Source of the DNA: Pratylenchus scribneri | Lineage: Eukaryota; Nematoda; Chromadorea; Rhabditida; Pratylenchidae | Length of the DNA: 64,000 nucleotides | Assembly (NCBI GenBank): GCA_030063045.1 | Contig: JAQSEB010000212.1 | Span: 124,001 to 188,000, forward strand | Reading direction: 5' to 3' | Shown: in pieces, positions 22,835 through 34,312 of the stretch | Numbering within the stretch: the stretch's first letter is position 1 | How the letters are laid out: each line of letters starts with the position of its first letter | Notes under the pieces: generated by a model | What the model saw: the letters and a program-made list of their open reading frames with translations, nothing else | Told to the model about the DNA's origin: nothing | Databases searched by the model: none | Translations under genes and position numbers: made by a program

Positions 22835-23640
22835 TAAACTTTAGGTAAAGGGGTTATGATAGGGGCGGCATGGGATTAGAGGATAGAGATATGTATGGGT
22901 AAGGGCTTGATTCCATAAACTTGTCGAGTTATGGCCAATTTTGTGGCAATAATTCTTGGCCATAACTCAATAGCCAATGGGCCAATTTATATGATCTAAA
23001 CTTCAAATATTAGCTTTTTTTCCTGGGCTATCGAATGGTATATTAAACCCTATATCTAACTTTAATACTAAAAAAGTTTTGTAAAGCCCTGTTTCCATTC
23101 GCGGTCGTCGCTGGTCGCGTGGCTGGTTGCTGGTCGATGGTCGCTGGCCAATGACAGTTTCAATAGAAACGCTATTTTCCATTCAATGATTTGATTTCGT
23201 TGCTGGTCGCTGGTTCCGTTGCTGGTCGCTGGCCTCGTCGCTGGTCGACTCGCTGGCCAGAGTGTTTCCATTGGTCAAACCAGCGACCAGCAACGAGGCC
23301 AGCAACGGCGCCAGCAACGAAACAAAAAATTTGAATCGTTGCTGGTCGCTGGCCGAGTCGCTGGCCCAGGGGTGTTTCCATTCATAAAAAGTGGTCATCG
23401 CTGGGCCAGCGACGGTGCCAGCAACCAGCGACCAGCAACGATGAATGGAAAATAGCCAGCGACCAGCAACGAGGCCAACAACCAGTGAGGGAGTCAGCGA
23501 CCAGCAACCAGCGATGAATGGAAACACCAAAATCATCGCTGGTCGCTGTTTTCCTTTGTAGCGACCAGCGATGAGACGAATGGAAACAAGGCTTAAGGAA
23601 ACTCTTTTTTCAACAAATTAGAGGCAACAAAAACGAACCA
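22835..23640. mobile_element. Interrupted second copy of the telomere-like-stretch TIR element
   Basis: Shares with 19955-20322 the ordered marks AGGGGCGGCATGGGAT, GTTATGGCCAATTTT, GGCCATAACTCAAT, GGGCTATCGAATGGT and, after the insertion, AAATTAGAGGC. The stretch in between is replaced by the element at 23086-23593. Confidence 0.6.
23086..23593. mobile_element. TIR element made of iterated GCTGGTCGCTGGC motifs, nested
   Basis: Ends GCCCTGTTTCCATTCG and CGAATGGAAACAAGGC are near-complements. The body alternates GCTGGTCGCTGG arrays with their complement CCAGCGACCAGC, so it can fold on itself. TTTCCATT / AATGGAAA repeats mark sub-blocks. Frames across it are repeat artefacts. Confidence 0.75.
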
Positions 23641-24079
23641 ATATTTAATGAGACAAAAAATTTTCATATAAGAAAAAGAACATTTTCTTTTTTTCCTCTC
23701 CTCTATCCATTTTTTGTTATGAGTTATGCTTCTCTCTTGTTATTCCCTTTATAATATTTGATATTTGTTTGGTTGACGTGACGTTGAATGAAAAATACAA
23801 ATCAAGTCAAGCCAAGATCATATGTCACATCACAAAGGTGGATTAAAGAAAGATGTGAAATTATGGTTGATTGATGAAGGGACAAGGGACAAATAGACAA
23901 TAACTCTCTGATTTCCACTTAATCCTAATCAATTGATCAAATACTTTTTTTTACATATATATAACTTTAATTTGCAAAATGAATTTTAGGGTCTAATAAA
24001 TCTCTAAATTTAATCCTTTGTTTTTATTTTTAATCGATAATTAATACATTCATTCCATCCCCTATTTCATAGAATAAAA

Positions 24080-27000
24080 ATGGCATCCAAAATGTTAAAT
24101 ACCGACAAACTCTCATCACCAATAAAAAACAATGTCATTGTGCCATTCAAATACGCTTGGCCATTTCCCCAAAAACCATCTTGGTTTTATCGGCTACAAT
24201 CAAATTTGGCATGTTTTTTGGCTTTCAGCTTTGCAAAATTTGTTGTTTGCGGTTTGTTTAGCAAAATTTCATTGAAATTATTGCCATTTTAGGTTTGAAT
24301 CGAATTCAAATATCGCCTGAACATAAGCGGCTAATCCTGGAATCGGTTGAGGACAAAACACGTCCACTGCTCACGGTCAGCAATCATCGATGCGTGGTCG
24401 ATGATCCATTGATTTGGGCCTCATTCAGCTATGGCGAATTTTTCAGGAATATTTCGCGCTTCAGGTTTTTTTTTTCATAAGCAATCGATAATTATAAAGT
24501 TAGAATGCTTTTGGAACTTAAACTAATTGCATAATTTGCGAATAATTTTCTAATGGTTCATGGTTGCCAATTTGTTTGCCGAAAGATTTACTGCCGCCAA
24601 GAGATCGGTTTTTTGATTATAACTTTTTTATGCTTTATCCTAGACCCATAAACCTTATATACCCATTTTATAGAGCTCATCGCGACGCGTCCATTAGTAT
24701 ATAGTTTATCTGGGTTTGGTTCAAAACTAAAAGAGTTATAAACCAAAAACCCGGATAGGGTTTAAGCGGTTTAACGTTTAATACTTTGAATTTTCGCCAA
24801 TCCCAAACAAACTATACATCAATCAACGCGTCTCGATTAGCTCTATATTATAAGGTTCGGGGTTTAGGATAAAGCAAAACACTAAAAAGATATACTCGAA
24901 AAACAAAAAAAAATTTAAGGACGAAAAAAACCGATTTAAGGACAAAACAAATCGAGTTTGAGAAAAAAAACCGCACCCCATCCAAAATTACTTTATAGAA
25001 AATAAAGAATGAATATACCATCAGCAATTTGTGCAAAATCATTTAGATATGTTCTGGCCGCCCATGACATTTGCTTCACGTCTCGTCTTTTAACTTGGGC
25101 ATGTTCCAGTGGCCGATGTGTTCCTTGCGTTAGAGGAGAGGGCGTTTTCCAACGAGGCGTTGATCATTGCATTCAAGTGATCAACAACAAAGGGTTTATT
25201 TTTCTTTATTATTTTATACTTATTAAAAAACAAAAATTAACCGGAATGAAATGAAATACATTTCGGAGAACACAAAACCGGAATAAAACACATTTTACCG
25301 GAAAACACAAATTCTAACCAGAATGAAACACATTTTTCCGGAAAACACAAATCTAACCGGAATGAAACACATTTTCCCGGAAAACACAAATTTAACCGGG
25401 ATAAAACACATTTTTCCGGTAAACACAAATTCTAACCGGAATGAAACACGTTTTCCCGGAAAACACAAATCTAACCGGAATAAAACACATTTTCTCGAAA
25501 AACACAAATCTAACCGGAATGAAACACATTTTCCCGAAAAACACAAATCTAAACGGAATGAAACACATTTTCCCGGAAAACAAATTTAACCGGAATAAAA
25601 CACATTTTCCCCGAAAACACAAATTTAACCGGAATAAAACACATTTTTCCGGTAAACACAAATCTAACCGGAATAAAACACATTTTCCCGGAAAACACAA
25701 ATTTAACCGGAATAAAACACATTTTCCCGGAAAACACAAATTTAACCGGAATAAAACACATTTTCCCGGAAAACAAATTTAACCGGAATAAAACACATTT
25801 TCCCGGAAAACACAAATTTAACCGGAATAAAACACATTTTTCCGGTAAACACAAATCTAACCGGAATAAAACACATTTTTCCGGAAAACACAAATCTAAC
25901 TGGAATGAAACACATTTTTCTGTAAAACATAAATCAAAACGGAATGAAACACATTATTCCGGAAAACACAAATCTAATTGGAATGAAACACATTTTTCTG
26001 TAAAACACAAATTTTACCGGAATGAAACAAATTTTTCCGGAAAACACAAATCAAACATTGCTATTTTCCAATAGTTGAATTTTGTAAATTTTCAGCTGGG
26101 TTCACGTCTTTCCGGAAGGCAAAGTAACATTGGAACCAATTCGAATAAAGGTTTTTGCATTTTGTTTTTTCTTTGGAATAACTCCTCAATTTTCCAGTGG
26201 GGCATTGCTCGAATGATTGCGGATGCACAAATTCCACCAATGCTTTTGCCCATTTGGATTAAAGGAATGCGCCATGTTTGGACGGAAAAAAGGCCATATA
26301 GGCCGAGGATTGGAAAGGTAAACAACAATGTCCAAATTTGAAGAAATACATTTTTTTTTATCTCTCTCTCATTCAATAGGTGTAAATTAAATTGTTATCT
26401 TATAGCTAATTTTGGAAATCTCGAATTCTATGCTATCCAGAGAGTTGAGATTAGACTCTTCGATTCACCATGGTCGATTTAGTCTATGAAATTTCAATTT
26501 CGAGCCCAAAAGGCTTAAACAAAAATTAGTTAACCACTAAACCAGTTTTGGTTTAGACCAGGGCTGCCATAATACCGGGGAAACCCGGCATTTCCCGGGT
26601 TTTTGATGTCCCGGCCGGGGTTTTGCCGGGGTTTTGAAAGTGCCGGGTTTTTTGCCGGGTTTTTCATATTTTGCCGGGTTTTGCCATGTTTTTAAATTTT
26701 TAGCTAAATTTTTCGCTGCGCGGCCATTTTTGGGTCTAATTTTTCGCTGCGCGGCCATTTTTGGGTCTAATTTTTCGCTGCGCGGCCATTTTTGGGTCTA
26801 ATTTTTCGCTGCGCGGCCATTTTTGGGTCTAATTTTTCGCTGCGCGGCCATTTTTGGGTCTAATTTTTCGCTGCGCGGCCATTTTTGGGTCTAATTTTTC
26901 GCTGCGCGGCCATTTTTGGGTCTAATTTTTCGCTGCGCGGCCATTTTTGGGTCTAATTTTTCGCTGCGCGGCCATTTTTGGGTCTAATTTTTCGGTGCGC

Positions 27001-28315
27001 GGCCATTTTTGGGTCTAATTTTTCGCTGCGCGGCCATTTTTGGGTCTAATTTTTCGCTGCGCGGCCATTTTTGGGTCTAATTTTTCGCTGCGCGGCCATT
27101 TTTGGGTCTAATTTTTCGCTGCGCGGCCATTTTTGGGTCTAATTTTTCGCTGCGCGGCCATTTTTGGGTCTAATTTTTCGCTGCGCGGCCATTTTTGGGT
27201 CTAATTTTTCGCTGCGCGGCCATTTTTGGGTCTAATTTTTCGCTGCGCGGCCATTTTTGGGTCTAATTTTTCGCTGCGCGGCCATCTTTGGGTCTAATTT
27301 TTCGCTGCGCGGCCATCTTTGGGTCTAATTTTTCGCTGCGCGGCCATCTTTGGGTCTAATTTTTCGCTGCGCGGCCATTTTTGGGTCTAATTTTTCGCTG
27401 CGCGGCCATTTTTAGCTAATTTTTCTTCCAATCAGGGCCCATTTTTAGCTATTTTTTCTCCCTATCAGGGCTTTTTTTAGCTACTTTTTCTACCTATCAG
27501 GGCCATTTTTAGCTAATTTTTTTCCTTCCTTCGCGGCTTTTTCTGGCTAAACTTTTTGACGGCAGACCGATTTTTAAAGCTTATGATATCTTTATTTCAT
27601 AACGCACATGCTCAAAAAGTCAATTAAAAATATGCTCAAAAAGTCAATTAAAAATATAAATCTGAAGTAGAAAATTTTTACAAGCTTTTACTAAATTGCA
27701 TTTTAACACGTTTTAAAAGATGCCGGGTTTTTACCGGGGTTTTGAAAATTTTTGCCGGAGTTTTGCCGGGTTTTTAGACCCGAATGCCGGGGTTTTGACT
27801 TTTGGAGATGGCACCCCTGGTTTAGACAACGGTTAGAGATTTCACCTTTCCAAAACAACAACATAACCGTTTTTGAATTGAAATTTCATAGACCGAATCA
27901 CCATATTAAGTCAAATGAACCCATATTTTCGAGTCTGTTCTAACTCTATAAGCCGTGATTTTCAAAATTAGCTACCCAACATTTAGTTAATTCTGGAATT
28001 ATCCAATTTCTAATATTATCTGCAAAAGATACACATAAACACATTTTTAAAATAATAGCCCTTGTTCCAAATTTTCCGTATGAAAATTTTACGCTTGAAA
28101 AACCCCTATCTTTTCAGACGGTCGAAGTATTTGTGGGCCAACCAATTGACACATCCACTTGGCTAATTCATCAACATCAAATTGTTGGTGGGAATGAGGA
28201 GACTGAATTGGAGAGAAGAAAACGATTGGCCGATTTGGTGCAAAATGAACTGTTCGGACTTGGCCAACTGGTGGAAAACAACAAGGAAATTGCAAATGGG
28301 ACACAAAATAATTGA
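24080..28315 (+). CDS. Tafazzin (monolysocardiolipin transacylase)
   Basis: Model: join(24080..24251, 24293..24464, 25047..25193, 26096..26150, 26198..26317, 28118..28315), 864 bases, 287 residues. Mitochondrial acyltransferase that remodels cardiolipin. Seen: an N-terminal hydrophobic segment near residues 40-57, then P-L-L-T-V-S-N-H89-R-C-V-V-D94-D (the HX4D catalytic motif), F-F-R-N-I-S-R-F-R, A-A-H-D-I-C-F-T, C-V-P-C-V-R-G-E-G-V-F-Q-R-G-V-D, W-V-H-V-F-P-E-G-K-V, W-G-I-A-R-M-I-A-D, and L-P-I-W-I-K-G-M. All are hallmarks of the tafazzin branch of PlsC-type acyltransferases, in the right order and at the usual length. The first intron is only 41 bases. Introns 2, 3 and 5 hold a palindromic MITE, a minisatellite and a hAT-like element; the coding frame is intact. 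Confidence 0.95.
24590..24930. mobile_element. Palindromic MITE, copy 4, in tafazzin intron 2
   Basis: Arms read GAGCTCATCGCGACGCGTCC then ATTAGTATATAGTTTAT, mirrored by AAACTATACATCAATCAACG then CGTCTCGATTAGCTC. Outer arms hold TTTATCCTAGACCCATAAAC and a mirrored GGGGTTTAGGATAAAGC. Confidence 0.85.
25240..26055. repeat. Minisatellite, about 39 bp unit, in tafazzin intron 3
   Basis: About 20 copies of AACCGGAATAAAACACATTT followed by TCCCGGAAAACACAAATTT, fairly homogeneous in the middle. It fills about 800 of 902 intron bases. All long frames on both strands here come from the repeat. Confidence 0.95.
26559..27819. mobile_element. Non-autonomous hAT-like element carrying a minisatellite, with 8-bp target duplication
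   Basis: Terminal repeats CAGGGCTGCCAT and ATGGCACCCCTG. Immediately outside both ends is the same octamer GTTTAGAC (26551-26558 and 27820-27827). An 8-bp duplication plus CAGGG-type ends fits the hAT superfamily. Inside, each end has CCGGGTTTTTGCCGGGGTTTT-type iterations, and the middle is a 31-bp minisatellite. No transposase frame is present. Confidence 0.8.
26706..27415. repeat. 31-bp minisatellite, about 23 copies, nearly homogeneous
   Basis: Unit: ATTTTTGGGTCTAATTTTTC then GCTGCGCGGCC. Most copies are identical; a CGGTGCG variant and three consecutive ATCTTT variants occur, which points to recent expansion. Degenerate units (AGGGCCATTTTTAGCTA) continue to about 27540. Confidence 0.95.
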
Positions 28316-29042
28316 CAAAATTGAAGAAAATTTTGATGGAATTGTGTGAAAAGTGGAATTAGAATTGGCAATTGGATAACTTTTTCGACTGATGTTTTTA
28401 ATATTTGTATAATTTGATATTTTTCATTTTTTAGTCTGTTAGATTATAATAAATTTTATACTTTATCAATTGAAAAAATTGAACCGGTTATTGAACCATT
28501 CAAGTGATAAAATCAAAAATTTAAATTCAAACAAAAGTACCACCCCACAGTATAAAGTACAAAATTTGCTTTTACTATGCATTTTGTTCTTTGTTGCTCG
28601 AGGCAATTTCCCAGACATCAATTCCCTCCATCATAAAAATGCGTTTTGCAATGTGCAATGTGTTCTGAGTGTTCTTCCATAATAATTTTGCTCCTCATTA
28701 AAAAATGCGCGTTGTTGCCTGTTGCCTCCTATTGTTGATTTACTTTATTCTCCAATTTTTCCAATCCATCCAAATTCCAAAAACAATATGAATAAGTGCT
28801 CTACAATGTTTTTCTTATGACCAAAAATTTACTTAATGTGGATTGTGCATCATTAATTATGAAATGTGTTTTTTTAAAGCAAAACAAGTGAAATAGATTT
28901 ATTAAATCATTAAAAAATTATTTAAATTATAAATATAATAAATTACAAAAAAATATTGACATTCTGGATTTGAGGCAATAAAATCCTGTAGAGAAAATTT
29001 GGTATTACCAATTTTCATTTGGAAGTAGATTCATAAATATAA

Positions 29043-29159
29043 TTATTTTTTATTCAATTGTCTTTTGTCACAAATAATAATCCTTAAATCTCCCTCACAG
29101 TCCACTCCACAAGTTTCATACTGCCTCAAATCGGCAAATGATTTTTGCAATTTATTCAT
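29043..29159 (-). CDS. Possible small ORF, 38 residues (doubtful)
   Basis: ATG to TAA, with a composition less AT-rich than its flanks (contains F-A-D-L-R-Q-Y-E-T-C-G-V-D-C-E-G-D-L-R). It could be a terminal exon of an unseen gene or chance. No homology recognised. Confidence 0.2.
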   Translation of the reverse strand: MNKLQKSFADLRQYETCGVDCEGDLRIIICDKRQLNKK

Positions 29160-29361
29160 AGTGGCGAATAGACAATTTAAATTCTTTTTTATTTAATGAT
29201 TTTATAAAAGTTTATTTCACTTTTTTTATTTTTTAAAATAATCCCCAATTATCGCATCCCTTATTGCTGATCCCCAATTGTCCAGCCATGGATTAAATGG
29301 ATTGGAAAATTGCCTGTATTGCCACTCAAATTTTCCATAATCCATTGAAGCAAAATTTTAA

Positions 29362-29925
29362 TTGGCTCTCCACAGCGTTTTAAAAATACGAGGAGAGCGG
29401 GAAAAAGTTATATGAGCAGAAATTTAAATTTGAATGCCAAATTTCCTTTATACAAAATGGCAAAAAATCCAAATTAATTAATTAAAACTCCAAATTTACG
29501 GATGCGCACCAAATAGCATGAAATATACATCAATGGATAGAGCTCGTCAATCTGATTAAGAATATAAAAAAGATTTTTCGAATTGATAGATAAATAAAAA
29601 AGTTATGGCCATGAAAATCGAAAAATGGCCAATTTTCAACATGGGAAAAATTTTTCGTCTATTGGTATTTTTTTCTAATTTCTAGCCTATCTTGTAGAGA
29701 AAAAAATTCTGCACAAAATTGGAGATGGAATTTAAAAACTTAAGTTAGAGAGCAAAGTTAGCCTTGGCATCTTTATTTGGCCAATTTTTGGATGAGATAG
29801 AATAAATTTGGCGTAGTGCAGCAAGAAAAAGAGGAAAAAGAAAATAGCTCTCATTTCTCCCTATCTCTGCCAAAATAGGCTCCGCCTTTTTCCCGCTCTA
29901 AAACGCAGTGGCTCTCTAGGAATTT
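29362..29925. mobile_element. TIR-like element
   Basis: Left end around GGCTCTCCACAGCGTTTTA with AGAGCGGGAAAAAG. Right end CTTTTTCCCGCTCT with AAAACGCAGTGGCTCTCT, the complement in the same order with one indel. No coding capacity. Confidence 0.5.
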
Positions 29926-30647
29926 TCATAGGGCAAAATAATTTTTGTAAATTTCTTAATGCAATAATTTGTGGAGGATTTGAATTTAAATCCTCTGAGT
30001 GAGTGGTAGTGATAGATGATGGGGGAATAATTCAAATTTAATTAAAAAATGCAATTTTATGATGAATGAATTCATTCCTTCCCAGATTAAAAAAAACTAT
30101 TTGTTGATTTTTTAAATATGTCGTCAACCGCATGATAATAAAGCACAACAAATGCGTCGGATTAGTTAAATTTTATTATTTTAAGAAATTAAAAAAAATA
30201 TTAAAAAATTTCCATTTCCAATTAAAAAAGGTTATTTGAAACTTGGAAGAGTTGCACTTTAAAAAATTTTGCACAAATTTTTTCCGATCAAAAATATACA
30301 TAAATATTTGGGATTTAATAAATCAATTCTTTTTTCTTCACAAAAAAAATAATTCGATCGGCCCCGTCCATTCTCTATTATCAATTATATCGCCAAATAA
30401 TCGGTCCACCATTACTAATACTATGTTATGTGTACTTTGTATCAGTACTTTGATCTTTCTTTTTTTTCCCTCAAATCATCGCCAAAAATAATCTCCCCAT
30501 TTTATATTTGGTATACTTCCTCTTTTCCTTTTATCATTTAAGTAAAAATAATTGCAGAATTTATTTATTCATCGTGATAGAATTTTTTATTATTCTTTTT
30601 TTATTCAATATTTCAGAGAATTATTGAAAAAATTTAATTCTAGAATA

Positions 30648-33600
30648 ATGGCTTCAACTACGCAATTAGACAAAACATTGGCATTGCATTTCATGAACAA
30701 ATTGCAAGTCAGCAACGAAAATGTTCAGGTAAAATGGGTCATTTTTTCGATAGGAAATTTTCTGTAATAAATTTTTGTCAAAAATTAAAGACCTCTATTT
30801 TTGTGTAATTTTAAGCTAAATTTTCTATTTCTTATTCAACTTTTTTTTAAAAATTAAATTTGATATTTTTATGGACTAAATATGAATCTTTTATCAAATT
30901 ATTTTCGGAAATTATATAAAAATTTAGTTGAAAATCTTTTTTGTATTGATTAAACTTTTGGACATCCCGATTTAATCGAAAATCCCTTATTGTTATTAAT
31001 TTCCCTCAGGTCGAATATGTATGGATAGATGGTTCAGGAGTAAATTTACGCTCCAAGACGAAAACTGTGCCAAAAGCGATGGCCACATTGGACAAATTGC
31101 CAATTTGGAATTTTGATGGATCCAGCACAGGCCAGGCAACCGTAAGTTACTAGACTAAAGACAAAGGGAATAACTACTAAATTCAAATTTATAATTCTTT
31201 TGACTGTTAGCATGAAAATTCACCAAAATATGGAAATGAAAATTTTCTTAATTTTTGAATTTTTTAATATTTTAATCAAATTTCCTCAAAAATTATTAAG
31301 TGAATATTTTATTTTTTTTCAGGGCGAAGATTCGGATGTTTTTCTGAAACCAGTCAAGACATGTCCCGACCCATTCAGACCAAATGGCATAGGTACAAAA
31401 TAAAATGAAAAATGAATATTTTAGCAATAATTCTCCTTATTTCTTTTAAGTTGCCATGTGCGAAACATTGGATAACAAAATGGAACCGCATCCAACCAAT
31501 CATCGACATCGATGCGCCCAAACAATGGAACAGGCCAAAGCTGAGGTATTTTAATTTTTAATGTGAAAAATTTTTTAAAAAAATATTAATTGGAGAGATT
31601 TAGAAATTAGGATGTCAATTCTTCTATATTTTATTTCCATATCTTTTTTTTGGATAAAAGAATTAATTTTTTATAATCAAAAATTTGCTCATTTTCTCTG
31701 TAATTTGACAACCCTGAACCTATTTACTGTTATTTTTTTTAACAAAAATGAAAATTGGTGATCAAAAAAATATTTTTCCAATTACATTTCAGCATCCTTG
31801 GTTCGGTATGGAGCAAGAATATACAATCTTCCATGCCGATGGCCAAACTCCATTTGGATGGCCAAAAGGAGGATTTCCGGGACCACAAGGTCGCAGAGAA
31901 AACAAAAGAAAATTAAAATTCAAAAAAATTAATTTTCACATTATTTGTAGGCCCATATTATTGTGGAGTTGGCGCCACAAATGCATTCGGACGAGATTTG
32001 GTCGAAGCCCATTATCGGTGGGTTTTTTTTCATTGTTTTTTAAAAGCATAACAGAAATATATTTAATTAAAAATAAATTAAAAGAAAATTTTAGATACAA
32101 AAAGAGTTTAGATTTATCCATGAGTCGGAAGAATGTTTAAAATTTGAATTGATATAGAAAAGCTTTATGGCAAGGAATAAGGAAATTTAATTCGCTATTT
32201 TCAACAGAATAATATAATATCCATTAAATATTGATTTATCTTATTTTTAATATTTATTATATAATTAATGAATCAAAGTAACCATAAAATTGCCCGTAAT
32301 AATTTTACCATTCCAGTGCATGCTTATTTGCGGGAATCCAAATTGCCGGCACTAATGGAGAAGTAATGCCCGGTCAATGGGAATTTCAGGTGAATTCTAC
32401 TGCCTGTAAATTCATCTTTTCCTTTTTTTTTCTAAATCTTTAGATTGGCCCATGTGAAGGCATTGAAATGGGCGACCAACTTTGGTGAACCTTTTGTTTT
32501 TTAAATTTTTTTCTTTTGATTAAAAATTCTAAATTTTATAAATACAACGGACATTTTTCATATTCTTAAAGTATTTACAAGGAATTTATTCAATTTTCCA
32601 TAGGATTGCCCGCTATTTTTTGCATCGCACGGCTGAAGATTTTGGGCTGGACATTTCGCTAGACCCAAAACCGAAAGCTGGCGATTGGAATGGGGCCGGA
32701 TGCCACACCAACTTTTCCACTGAAAAAATGCGCAATCCGGGCGGATATGAACATATTTTGGCGGCAATCCAAAATGGGCTTGCCAATTCGCATCATGAAC
32801 ATGTAAAATAATATCGGGAAATATTTAATTTTGCAATAAAAAACATTGAAAATTGCCAAAAAAAGAGTATTTAATTTTGAAAAGTTTATAACAGTTTAGC
32901 GGTTTGTCCTAGACCCCCAAACCAATATCCATTCGATAGAGCTCGACAAGACGCATCGATTGGTATATAATTTGTCCGGTTTAATTGGTTTTGAACCAAA
33001 AACCCATATGATGGTTTAAGTGGTTTAAACCCTTAATTTTTGATCAAACCACGACAAAATATATACCAATCGACGCATCTTGATGAGATCTATCGATTTG
33101 GGTATAAGGTTTGAAGTTTATAGGACAAACAGCTATAAACTTTTCGCAAATACCATCCCAATATAATAGGTGAAATGAAATCCCGAATCCTCTATTTTTG
33201 ATTTGATAATTAATTAATACAAATTTTTATAATATTATTTCAATTCTTCGTTATATTTCCCAGATTGCCTACTATGACTCGAGTGGTGGAAAGCAAAATG
33301 AGCGTCGATTGACCGGCAGACATGAGACAGCCTCCATTGACAATTTCAGCTTTGGGGTAAATTCAATAAATTCAGAAATTATTTACATTTTTATGTATTT
33401 AGGTGGCCGCAAGAAATTGCAGTGTCCGTAAGTGTTTTTAAAAATATTTTTATGGAAAAAATATTTAAAAAAGGATAATAATTAATAATGAATTTTTTCG
33501 GCCTAAAATATTTCATAAAATTTAAAAATAGTTGCCAAATTTTTTTGCAGGTATTCCACGGCAAACCTACAACGATGGATATGTGAGTTTAAAACAATAT

Positions 33601-33910
33601 TAAAATGAATTCATTTTCCACTCATCAGGGTTATTTCGAAGATCGCCGTCCTAGTAGTGATTGTGATCCATATTTGGGTTGGTAAAAATTTAATATAGCA
33701 AATTAATTAAATAAATAAAATTAATGAAAAATTAATTTAATTCATTTACAAGTAATTTAAATATTTATTTATTCAGTAACCGACGCATTGGTGCGCACAA
33801 TTTGTCTTGGCCAGAAGAAACTGTCCCGCTCATATATGCCAAATGAAGCGGAAAAATTGCGCGAACTGTTGGCCCAATTGCGTGAAGACCGAAAAATTGC
33901 AGAAAATTGA
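30648..33910 (+). CDS. Glutamine synthetase (type II, eukaryotic)
   Basis: Model: join(30648..30728, 31010..31141, 31323..31392, 31451..31545, 31793..31889, 31951..32017, 32317..32389, 32444..32484, 32604..32802, 33264..33356, 33403..33427, 33551..33582, 33629..33677, 33777..33910), 1188 bases, 395 residues. Makes glutamine from glutamate, ammonia and ATP. Seen: beta-grasp motif [29 protein letters not shown], the metal-site helix [34 protein letters not shown], the ATP motif [32 protein letters not shown], and [16 protein letters not shown]. All catalytic blocks are intact. The C-terminal tail is about 20 residues longer than usual and strongly charged. Fourteen exons; intron 9 carries a palindromic MITE. 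Confidence 0.97.
32880..33165. mobile_element. Palindromic MITE, copy 5, in glutamine synthetase intron 9
   Basis: Arms read GAGCTCGACAAGACGCATCG then ATTGGTATATAATTTGT, mirrored by ATATATACCAATCGACGCATCTTGATGAGATC. Outer arms GTTTGTCCTAGACCCCCAAAC and a mirrored GGACAAAC. Confidence 0.85.
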
Positions 33911-34312
33911 GCAAAGGAAATGTAGAAGAAGACAATTAATTTTGGATGTTTTTAAAATACTTAATAACATTTAATATTAACAGAAATAATTCTTTTTTAA
34001 TATCATTTTTGGATAAATATGAATGAGAAAAAAAAATGTAAAGTAAAATGGGATATTCATTTTTATAAAAAAAAAATTATTAATTAAATAATAAATGCCG
34101 ATGGCAAGAGTTAATAAAAGGAGCTTCAAAAGGTCTTGAGGGAAAAACTACTGATTTTCTGAGTCAGTTTTAAGGAATAAAAATTATAAATGACTGCCTG
34201 ATGAGGAGGGATTAGAAGGGATGGAATTGGCATTAATCTGCAATGTATTTCATAAACAAAATTAAGGTCTTTTCTCTTTTCCATACTTTTTGCCTCAATT
34301 TTCGGTGCTGTG

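Larger units (their letters stand above)
22617..24079. other. Divergent promoter region, cyclin K-like and tafazzin genes
   Basis: Holds a nested pair of transposable elements (22835-23640) and then AT-rich sequence up to the tafazzin start. A likely spliced-leader acceptor (TTTCATAG) ends at 24072, eight bases before the tafazzin ATG. Confidence 0.5.
26480..27900. mobile_element. Older TIR element in tafazzin intron 5, split by a hAT-like insertion
   Basis: Near both ends lie mirrored sequences: AGTCTATGAAATTTCAATTT around 26490 and GAATTGAAATTTCATAGACC around 27877. The sequence between them, without the nested element, is about 150 bases. Confidence 0.5.
28316..30647. other. Intergenic region, tafazzin to glutamine synthetase
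   Basis: AT-rich. Contains a weak small frame (29043-29159) and a TIR-like element (29362-29925). A candidate spliced-leader acceptor (ATATTTCAG) ends near 30615, some 32 bases before the glutamine synthetase ATG. Otherwise nothing recognised. Confidence 0.5.

Noticed and set aside
23068..23536. Long frames rich in Gln/Arg/Ala/Thr
   Set aside because: Products of GCTGGTCGCTGG arrays within a TIR element.
25237..25930. Frames of repeated F-S-G-K-M-C-F-I-P and mirrored peptides
   Set aside because: Minisatellite artefacts on both strands within tafazzin intron 3.
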